DNA of 10,993 bases from contig CAJNDS010001677.1 of the NCBI GenBank assembly GCA_905221605.1, forward strand, positions 1 through 10,993. The letters are read 5' to 3'. This document shows, in pieces, positions 6,592-10,993 of this stretch (its first letter is position 1; each line of letters opens with the position of its first letter). The stretch comes from Symbiodinium natans (Eukaryota; Sar; Dinophyceae; Suessiales; Symbiodiniaceae). Made by a program: the position numbers and the translations under genes. Under the pieces are notes generated by a model that did not search any database, was not told the origin of the DNA, and saw only the letters and a program-made list of their open reading frames with translations.

Positions 6592-6788
6592 CCCCTAAAC
6601 CCTAAACCCTAAACCCTGAACCTCTAGACCCCTCAACCCCTCCCCTACAACCCTGCCCCTAAACCCCAAACCCTCAACCCTAAAGCCCTAAAGCCTAAAC
6701 GCTCAAGCCCTCACCCTGAAGCCTAGTCAACCCTAAACCCTAAACCCTAAACCCTAAACCCTAAACCCTAAACCCTAAACCCTAAACC
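6592..6788. repeat. CCCTAAA tract, partly degenerate
   Basis: Clean at both ends (6592-6616 and 6728-6788) and scrambled in the middle. Confidence 0.8.
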
Positions 6789-6855
6789 ACCCCGACTTGC
6801 CCCGGCCGCCCCCGTCTTTGCCATCTTGGCTCCTCATTTGATCGGTTCTCCAGTA
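6788..6855 (-). CDS. Possible small exon, Gly-rich
   Basis: Following GGAACCACAG (acceptor ending 6856) the minus strand reads YWRTDQMRSQDGKDGG and GRGKSGW, ending two bases into a codon at a TG|GTTTAG junction with the telomere-like tract. The phase-2 end agrees with exons 4423, 3475 and 2224. It lies between a left CCCTAAA tract and a right TTTAGGG tract. No family is recognised; the Gly-rich part suggests a flexible linker. Confidence 0.33.
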
Positions 6856-6885
6856 CTGTGGTTCCTTTTTTGTTTGGGCGGGGGG

Positions 6886-7132
6886 GGTTAGGGTTTAGGG
6901 TTTAGGGTTTAGGGTTTAGGGTTTAGGGTTTAGGGTTTAGGGTTTAGGGTTTAGGGTTTAGGGTTTAGGGTTTAGGGTTTAGGGTTTAGGGTTTAGGGTT
7001 TAGGGTTTAGGGTTTAGGTGTAGGGTTTAGGGTTTAGGGTTTAGGGTTTAGGGTTTAGGGTTTAGGGTTTAGGGTTTAGGGTTTAGGGTTTAGGGTTTAG
7101 GGTTTAGGGTTTAGGGTTTAGGGTTTAGGGTT
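6886..7132. repeat. Long TTTAGGG tract
   Basis: About 35 nearly perfect units. Confidence 0.92.
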
Positions 7133-7133
7133 A

Positions 7134-7196
7134 GCACCCATACACTCCCAGCTCCCAAGATCCTTCTTCTGGGAGTTCAGAAGCACTGCCCCACAC
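7134..7196 (-). CDS. Degenerate C2HC finger exon (finger G)
   Basis: A GGTATCAATGCAG acceptor (ending 7197) is followed on the minus strand by G then TGT-GGG, the same phase and start as the finger E exon family. The residues CGAVLLNSQKKD align with CGEHILKSQMSA of finger E from its second knuckle Cys on (C-G and S-Q shared). The His is missing, and a Cys appears at 7144-7142, one residue later than expected. This is best read as a diverged or broken relative. The island lies between a long TTTAGGG tract (left) and a CCCTAAA tract (right), the reverse of the arrangement at finger C. Confidence 0.38.
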
Positions 7197-7218
7197 CTGC
7201 ATTGATACCTCAGAAGGC

Positions 7219-7279
7219 CCAAAACCCTAAACCCTAAACCCTGAACCCTAAACCCTAAACCCTAAACCCTAAACCCTAA
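7219..7279. repeat. CCCTAAA tract
   Basis: About eight units. Confidence 0.85.
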
Positions 7280-7280
7280 C

Positions 7281-7397
7281 TAGGCTTGGGGAGGCAAGTC
7301 CGAACTCGTCTAAGCTTGCGGGGACTGAAGCATAAGTCGAACGGTCATCCCACATGATCCATAGCTAACTAGACGCAAGAAGAACCTAGGAATGAAC
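7281..7397. other. Unique island sharing blocks with 7476-7667
   Basis: No clear exon. It carries a 19-base block (7351-7369) repeated exactly at 7649-7667 and an adjacent block (7370-7395) imperfectly repeated near 7476-7500. On the minus strand TTCATTCCTAG (near 7386) and CTTATGCTTCAG (near 7329) resemble acceptors. Confidence 0.3.
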
Positions 7398-7473
7398 AGG
7401 GATTAGGGATTAGGGATTAGGGATTAGGGTTTAGAGTTTAGGGTTTAGGGTTTAGGGTTTAGGGTTTAGGGTT
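7398..7473. repeat. TTAGGGA then TTTAGGG tract
   Basis: Four TTAGGGA units followed by six TTTAGGG units. Confidence 0.85.
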
Positions 7474-7606
7474 AGACTCAAAAGCAACCTAGGAAGAAAA
7501 ACGGCGCCAAAGGGGCCCATAAGGGAACCTGAGCCCTAAAAAAAGGGAGTTTCTGAGCTGATGCGATGAGTTTCCCGAACAGAGATTTTTCGCGAGTAAT
7601 GGAACC
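7474..7606. other. Unique stretch with one acceptor-like site
   Basis: Unique sequence with no convincing coding signal. On the minus strand GTTTTTCTTCCTAG followed by GTTGC (about 7503-7485) is a good polypyrimidine acceptor. A near-copy of this block occurs at 7370-7395. A run of A at 7538-7544 and C/G-rich patches fill the rest. Confidence 0.3.
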
Positions 7607-7720
7607 CTACACCCCGAGACCCTGGCACCCCGGGGTTTTCGGGCCTTCCACATGATCCATAGCTAACGTCGTGTCTATCGTCTCGATGAGGTTCGCCAGC
7701 AAAACCGAGCGAAGTCGAAA
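7607..7720 (-). CDS. Open island of unknown function
   Basis: The minus strand reads FRLRSVLLANLIETIDTTLA, continues MDHVEGPKTPGCQGLGV and ends at TAG 7609-7607: 37 open codons starting at the edge of a TTTAGGG-sense repeat. The first half looks helical and mixed polar/hydrophobic. The LAMDHV stretch comes from a 19-base sequence that also occurs at 7351-7369, where the same frame is closed. No family is recognised. It could be a terminal exon or a chance open frame. Confidence 0.28.
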   Translation of the reverse strand, partial: FRLRSVLLANLIETIDTTLAMDHVEGPKTPGCQGLGV

Positions 7721-7758
7721 TCCCTAAACCCTAAACCCTAAACCCTAAACCCTAAACC
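7721..7758. repeat. CCCTAAA tract
   Basis: Five clean units. Similar short tracts lie at 7844-7880 and 7951-7990. Confidence 0.8.
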
Positions 7759-7950
7759 GGAAGGTTCTGGCAAGTCACGCGCGAAAGCTAAGGAGCACGC
7801 GCCGCCACCATTGAGAACAAGGGCTGCTTATGGTCTAGACACTGTAAACCCAAACCCTAAAGCCTAAACCCTAAACCCTTTTTGGTTTAAAGCGGCTCGT
7901 AAGGTAAGCCAAACCCTCAAAAGGGGGATGAGGGCCTACTCTGGGTCCTA
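7759..7950. other. Two unique islands separated by short CCCTAAA
   Basis: 7759-7843 is open on the plus strand (EGSGKSRAKAKEHAPPPL...) but without splice borders. 7881-7950 has nothing recognisable. A short degenerate CCCTAAA tract lies at 7844-7880. Confidence 0.2.
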
Positions 7951-7993
7951 GCCCTAAACCCTAAACCCTAAACCCTAAACCCTAAACCCTGGA

Positions 7994-8104
7994 TCATGTT
8001 GTGGTTTGAGCTGTTTTGCAGTGCGGCTGCGATTTCTGGCATTTTGCCCTGTGCTCGCCGTCCGCGCCCTTCTTGTACGGCATCTTGCAGTGGGGGCAGA
8101 AGAC
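7994..8104 (-). CDS. Exon encoding a complete C2HC zinc finger ending in a stop (finger C)
   Basis: After a pyrimidine-rich acceptor (TTTCTTGTGCCCGAG, ending 8105) the minus strand reads VFCPHCKMPYKK. The ligands are Cys 8098-8096, Cys 8089-8087, eleven residues, His 8053-8051, three residues, Cys 8041-8039, then six residues to a Cys at 8020-8018. The frame runs on as KTAQTTT and stops at TGA 7996-7994. This may be a true C-terminus, or an unrecognised donor may precede it. The island is GC-rich and lies between a left CCCTAAA tract and a right TTTAGGG tract. The plus strand here has no comparable motif. The match to the ZC2HC1 spacing is exact; the product beyond that is unknown. Confidence 0.6.
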   Translation of the reverse strand, partial: VFCPHCKMPYKKGADGEHRAKCQKSQPHCKTAQTTT

Positions 8105-8118
8105 CTCGGGCACAAGAA

Positions 8119-8212
8119 AGTTTAGGGTTTAGGGTTTAGGGTTTAGGGTTTCGGGTTTAGGGTTTAGGGTTTAGGGTTAGGGTTTAGGGTTTAGGGCTCA
8201 GGGTTTAGGGGT
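8119..8212. repeat. TTTAGGG tract
   Basis: About twelve units with TTTCGGG and CTCAGGG variants. Confidence 0.85.
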
Positions 8213-8391
8213 TCGGCCGCATTGCTTGTGGCAGGGGGCAATCCATGAAGGGGTGAGCAGAGCATCTCCTAAACAGCTGCCGGCCTGCATAGAAGACATC
8301 AACGTCCATACAGAGGCATCCTGATTTGAAGCCTCAAAGCTCTTCTTGAATCAGAGTCGGGTTCAGGCTTCAGCAGAACCCAGGACAATCA
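8210..8391 (-). other. Unique island with a possible Cys/His-containing exon
   Basis: Unique sequence between a TTTAGGG tract and a CCCTAAA tract. On the minus strand GATGTCTTCTATGCAG (about 8310-8295) looks like an acceptor. The following 85 bases are open in two frames, one ending in a CHKQC stretch, the other holding CSAHPFMDC. Neither has the C-x2-C-x11-H-x3-C spacing. The rest of the island shows no feature I recognise. Confidence 0.25.
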
Positions 8392-8511
8392 TCCCTAAAC
8401 CCAATAAATCGAAATCCTAAACCCTAAACCCGAAACCCTAAACCCCAAAACCTAAACCCCAAACCCTAAACCCCAAACCCTAAACCCCAAACCCCAAACC
8501 CTAAACCCCAG
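8392..8511. repeat. CCCTAAA/CCCCAAA tract
   Basis: Alternating CCCTAAA and CCCCAAA units with degenerate start. Confidence 0.8.
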
Positions 8512-8596
8512 CAAACCCGGCGGTCAGCTCGCCGGGCGGCGGTCCGCTCACACCGGCTCCGTCGATGCTCATCCAGCGCGGAGAAGAAGACCCTCT
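8512..8596 (-). CDS. Open GC-rich island, weak finger remnant
   Basis: On the minus strand the island reads AGG-AAG-AGG-GTC-TTC and on, giving RKRVFFSALDEHRRSRC followed by an Arg-rich tail. His and Cys are separated by four residues rather than three, and there is no CxxC knuckle before them. The plus strand is also open. It is a GC-rich unique block with CCCTAAA on its left and TTTAGGG/TTTGGGGG on its right. I cannot decide between a remnant finger, another coding exon and noncoding sequence. Confidence 0.22.
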
Positions 8597-8599
8597 TCC

Positions 8600-8886
8600 T
8601 GGGTTTAGGGTTTAGGGTTTAGGGTTTGGGGTTTGGGGGTTTGGGGGTTTGGGGGTTTGGGGGTTTGGGGGTTTGGGGGTGTGGGGGTTTGGGGGTTTGG
8701 GGGTTTGGGGGTTTGGGGTGTTTGGGGGTTTTGGGGGTTTGGGGTTTGGGGATTTGGTGTTGTGGGGGTTTGGGGGTTTGGGGGTTTGGGGTAGTTTGGG
8801 GTTTGGGTTGGGGGTTTGGGTTTTGGGGGTTTGGGGGTTTGGGGGTTTGGGGGTTTGGGGTTAGGGTTTCGGGTAGGGTTTTAGGG
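8600..8886. repeat. TTTAGGG then TTTGGGGG tract
   Basis: Three TTTAGGG units, then an 8-base TTTGGGGG variant with interruptions. Gly/Trp- and Pro-rich open frames here are repeat translations. Confidence 0.88.
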
Positions 8887-8889
8887 GCT

Positions 8890-8987
8890 GAGACATCAGG
8901 AGGGCGGGTAGCAACTTGGTTTTCGATTCGACTTAGGCCCTGATAGGACATTCCAAATCTTGAAGCAACCTTCAGCCCCCTCACATC
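8890..8987 (-). CDS. Possible exon of unknown function
   Basis: The minus-strand frame is open across the whole unique block and reads RGLKVASRFGMSYQGLSRIE followed by NQVATRPPDVSAP. Beyond about 8885 it runs into CCCCAAAC repeats that translate to a Pro/Gln/Lys-rich sequence with no meaning. A possible acceptor is TACCACTGGGGGTAG ending 8988. No family is recognised. The mixed composition is protein-like, but support is limited to one open frame of about 33 codons. Confidence 0.28.
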
Positions 8988-9057
8988 CTACCCCCAGTGG
9001 TAAGGCATCATGGTGTAGGGTTCAGGCGCTAGAGTGTAGTGTGTAGGGGTTAGTGTA

Positions 9058-9136
9058 GTACCCTAAACCCTACCCCCTACACCCCAAACCCTAAACCCTA
9101 AACCCGTACACCTAAACCCTAAAACCCTACAAACCG
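9058..9136. repeat. Degenerate CCCTAAA/CCCTACA tract
   Basis: Mixed CCCTAAA and CCCTACA-like units. Confidence 0.7.
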
Positions 9137-9151
9137 GCTACAACCCTTAAC

Positions 9152-9252
9152 TCTTTGTAGGGGTTGCACTGTGTGCCGAGTTTCTCGCACGCCGTGGCAG
9201 CGAGGCCCTAGGTCGAGGGCCGGGTGCCCCCGCGGTCGTCCCAGTAGGCCAC
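9152..9252 (-). pseudogene. Decayed finger-like exon with an in-frame stop (finger H)
   Basis: Between an AAACCGCAG acceptor (ending 9253) and a GA|GTTAAG donor, the minus-strand frame reads VAYWDDRGGTRPST, TAG (9210-9208), then GLAATACEKLGTQCNPYKE. Tail Cys at 9189-9187 and 9168-9166 are six residues apart with a C-x-K-x-G-x-x-C pattern like finger A (CPKAGDEC). When aligned on that tail, the knuckle is Y-W-D-D where CxxC is expected and Ala replaces His. One knuckle change, TGC to TAC, would be a single G-to-A step. The stop, lost ligands and kept tail together suggest a dead copy. A purely noncoding origin remains possible. Confidence 0.35.
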
Positions 9253-9261
9253 CTGCGGTTT

Positions 9262-9834
9262 GTTTTAGGTTAGGGTTTAGGGTTTAGGTTTAGGGTTAGG
9301 GTTTAAGGTTTATGTTTAGGTTTAGGAGTTATGATTTAGGGATTTAGGGATTTTGAGGGAATTTAGGGATTTTAGAGGGATTTAGTGGATTTAGGGATTA
9401 GGGCTTTAGGGGATTTAGGATTTAGGGATGTTGGGATTTAGGGATTTTAGGGATTTAGGATTAGGGTTTAGGGAATTTAGGGATTAGGATTTAGGATTTA
9501 GGGATTAAGGGGCATTGAGTTTTTAAGGATTTAGGGATTTAGGGATAGGGATTTAGGATGTGAGGGGATTTAGGATTTAGGGATTAGGGATTTAGGATGA
9601 AGGGATTTAGGGATTTTGAGGGATTAGGGATGTAGTATTAGGGATTTGGGGATTTAGGGATTTAGGGATTTAGGGATTTGGGGGATTTAGGGATTTAGGG
9701 ATTTAGGGATTTAGGGATTTAGGGATTTAGGATTTAGGGATTTAGGGATTTAGGGATTTAGGGATTTAGGGATTTAGGGATTTAGGGATTTAGGGATTTA
9801 GGGATTTAGGGATTTAGGGATTTAGGGATTTAGC
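9262..9834. repeat. TTTAGGG then TTTAGGGA tract
   Basis: Degenerate at the left, becoming a nearly pure 8-base TTTAGGGA array from about 9651 to 9833 (over 20 units). It is the longest variant array in the window. Confidence 0.9.
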
Positions 9835-9949
9835 TCTGCTTGTCGTCACCTACGTGTGTATGTGCAGCTGCAGCTGAAGTTAGAAGGTTGGGCCATTACA
9901 GAGCCCTTGACGTCAGCTTGCGCGCCATGACCCACAAGCTTCGGAGGAA
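9835..9949. other. Unique island, nothing definite
   Basis: Short open frames exist on both strands. On the minus strand AACCTTCTAACTTCAG (near 9871) resembles an acceptor and is followed by about 30 bases to TAG|GTGACG. No finger spacing is present. Confidence 0.2.
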
Positions 9950-10016
9950 CCCCTAAACCCTAAACCCTAAACTCTAAACCCTAAACCCTAAACCCTAAAC
10001 CCTAAACTAACCCTAA
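9950..10016. repeat. CCCTAAA tract
   Basis: About nine units. Confidence 0.85.
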
Positions 10017-10109
10017 GCCAAGCTCTGAACCGGGGCGAAAGTCATACATTCCTGGACCTTCAACCCTCAGTCCTAAACTCTCCCAACCCCCCCCCCCCCC
10101 CCCCCCCCC
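10017..10109. other. Unique sequence then poly-C
   Basis: Short unique sequence ending in a run of 23 C (10087-10109), read as poly-Gly on the minus strand. It is probably the intron edge next to finger A. Confidence 0.3.
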
Positions 10110-10218
10110 GAAAGCACTCGTCCCCTGCCTTTGGGCAGACCTTGTAGTGGGCCTGCAGACCACTCTTGACGACTGGGTTCTGGCATCCCACACAGCGGCG
10201 ATAGCCGCTGCACGTCTC
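10110..10218 (-). CDS. Exon encoding a complete C2HC zinc finger (finger A)
   Basis: Minus-strand open island. Reading GAG-ACG-TGC from 10218 gives Cys at 10194-10192 and 10185-10183 (CVGC), eleven residues, His at 10149-10147, three residues, Cys at 10137-10135, six residues, then Cys at 10116-10114. C-x2-C-x11-H-x3-C is the spacing of the ZC2HC1-type C2HC finger, a small zinc-binding module used in nucleic-acid or protein contacts. The finger core reads QNPVVKSGLQA between Cys and His. A further Cys lies six residues before the knuckle (CSGYRRC). The acceptor is probably CCAG at 10221-10219; the donor may lie in the run of G (minus strand) that follows. Codons are GC-rich at third positions. 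The island is bounded by a CCCTAAA tract and poly-C on the left and a TTAGGGC-type tract on the right. The motif is certain as sequence; that it is expressed is inferred. Confidence 0.62.
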
Positions 10219-10225
10219 CTGGCTT

Positions 10226-10330
10226 TGGGCTTAGGGTTTAGGGTCTAGGGCTTAGGGCTTGGGGTTTAGGGCTTAGGGTTTAGGGTCTAGGGCTTAGTTA
10301 GGGGCTTATGGGGCTTGGGTTTGGAGGCTG
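10226..10330. repeat. TTAGGGC/TTTAGGG degenerate tract
   Basis: Mixed TTAGGGC, TTTAGGG and TCTAGGG units. Confidence 0.75.
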
Positions 10331-10396
10331 AGAGCGCTCTAAACGCAACAACTGAGTCCGCGATCCTCAAACCCTCTATAAGGGAAGTTTCCTCCT

Positions 10397-10508
10397 TTAG
10401 AAGGTTCTGAGGTACGGGCCCTTGAGTTGTGTATAGGGTAGAAAAGTACATAAGGGTCCCCCTTGTAAGGGCCCATACTAAGGGACCATGAAAACCACCA
10501 TGAAAACC
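10397..10508. repeat. Inverted-repeat element, diverged copy 2
   Basis: It has the same order of parts as 508-689: GAAGGTTCTGAGGTAC (10400-10415), CCCCCTTGTAAG (10458-10469, identical 12 bases), then ACCATGAAAACC twice in tandem (10485-10508), which resembles the right arm of copy 1. It has no internal telomere-like tract. Confidence 0.4.
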
Positions 10509-10603
10509 ACCCGAAGAGCCCCGTTTAGGGTTTCATCGGGAGTTAGAAGCCCTCAGCCTACCAGTAGGTTGAGAGGCCTCAACCTCATTAGGGGGGTTAG
10601 TGG

Positions 10604-10652
10604 CTTAGGGCTTAGGGTTTAGGGTTTAGGGTTTCGGGTTTAGGGTTTTGAG
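10604..10652. repeat. TTTAGGG tract
   Basis: About six units; another short tract is at 10747-10775. Confidence 0.75.
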
Positions 10653-10739
10653 TCGTGTGGCCTGGTGTTTCGCGGACTGCGTTCTCGGGATCTGCGCGCG
10701 GCAGCCGTCGCAGAGGACGAGACACTGGCACGTGGCAGC
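10648..10739 (-). CDS. Exon encoding a C2HC finger lacking its last Cys (finger B)
   Basis: On the minus strand, TGC-GAC-GGC-TGC at 10712-10701 (CDGC) is followed by exactly eleven residues (RAQIPRTQSAK), His at 10667-10665 and HQAT. The position of the fourth ligand is CGA (Arg, 10655-10653) where the sister modules have Cys. Two extra Cys precede the knuckle (C-Q-C-L-V-L-C), as in the other islands. Either this finger has decayed, or the exon ends at CACCAG before the Arg codon and the last Cys comes from another exon. The reading frame is open across the island and into the flanking repeat. A possible acceptor is GTGCCAG near 10725. It is the first module in minus-strand order and sits between two short TTTAGGG tracts. 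Confidence 0.5.
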
Positions 10740-10775
10740 TTGTGGGGGGGTTTAGGGTTTAGGGTTTAGGGTCTA

Positions 10776-10993
10776 GAGGGTCACTGTTCTAGCATTCATT
10801 CCAGGCTCAGAAAAAAAACCCACCCGCCCAAAGAATCCCATAACATTAAGAAAATAAACGGTTGTCATCTTCCCCAGAGTACCTACCCAACTCGGACGCG
10901 TTTTCCACTGAACCTTCCACCGACGAACAATAGGGTCAGATTAGGGGAGGGGACGGGGTGAGGATAGGGGGTGAGAGGGGGGGAGAGAGGGGG
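10776..10993. other. Unique right edge, purine-rich end
   Basis: A minus-strand frame of about 60 codons is open through 10937-10770 but lacks a start, conserved residues or clear splice borders. The last 55 bases are G-rich (C/T-rich on the minus strand). Nothing is recognised. Confidence 0.25.

Noticed and set aside
6817-6834. GCCATCTTGGCTC, resembling the dinoflagellate spliced-leader core GCCATTTTGGCTC
   Set aside because: One mismatch in 13 bases, no following AAG, and no gene start on that strand. Too weak to use as evidence of a dinoflagellate origin.
8619-8943. Gly/Trp-rich plus-strand and Pro/Gln-rich minus-strand open frames
   Set aside because: They come from the TTTGGGGG array; only the unique end at 8890-8987 is kept as a possible exon.
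10002-10193. Minus-strand open frame with poly-Gly
   Set aside because: It is in a different frame from the finger A exon, and its Gly run is the poly-C tract.
1-10993. CRISPR array or true chromosome end
   Set aside because: Direct repeats are 7-9 bases without uniform spacers, so not CRISPR. Tracts run in both orientations throughout and neither edge is a pure terminal tract, so this is interstitial rather than a telomere.
1-10993. tRNA or rRNA genes
   Set aside because: I saw no cloverleaf with conserved T-loop GTTCRANNC and no rRNA-like conserved stretch in any unique island. A covariance-model scan would be decisive.

Overview
This window looks like nuclear DNA of a eukaryote with plant-type (TTTAGGG)n telomeric repeat. 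About half of it is telomere-like tract in both orientations, breaking up GC-rich 'islands' of roughly 40-200 bp. No bacterial-style ORF is real here: the long open frames are low-complexity translations of repeats. The organism cannot be fixed from this sequence. TTTAGGG telomeres occur in green plants and several algae, including dinoflagellates and chromerids. GC-rich codons, tiny exons and dispersed simple repeats fit an alveolate alga best, but that is inference.

On the minus strand the islands read as short exons, several with polypyrimidine-CAG acceptors and GT donors. Four islands (10218-10110, 8104-7994, 4319-4226, 4056-3972) encode the same module, C-x2-C-x11-H-x3-C followed 5-7 residues later by another Cys. 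This is the spacing of the C2HC zinc finger of the ZC2HC1 type. A fifth (10739-10648) keeps everything except the last Cys. Further islands hold half or decayed fingers (9252-9152, 7196-7134, 6548-6469, weakly 8596-8512). For one finger the splice can be read directly: exon 4458-4423 joins exon 4319-4226 across a consensus GTGAGT...CAG intron and completes a Cys-rich knuckle. At lower coordinates, downstream on the minus strand, islands encode Lys/Glu- or Lys/Gln-rich linkers (3572-3475, 2309-2224) and a possible KH-type GxxG loop (749-694). One reading is a single minus-strand gene or decaying gene for a multi-finger, perhaps RNA-binding protein, with telomere-like introns. The alternative is a field of dispersed or pseudogenic finger cassettes.

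Layout, left to right: 1-1560 telomere-like tracts, homopolymers, an inverted-repeat element and the KH-like island; 1560-2330 small islands; 2330-3480 long TTTAGGG tracts around a minisatellite block; 3480-4610 the best exon cluster; 4610-6150 an ATTCATTTC satellite; 6150-10230 alternating CCCTAAA and TTTAGGG tracts enclosing finger islands; 10230-10993 a degenerate finger, a second copy of the inverted-repeat element, and a GC-skewed edge. The tracts tend to alternate in orientation, so many islands sit between left CCCTAAA and right TTTAGGG, like tiny two-telomere chromosomes joined end to end.
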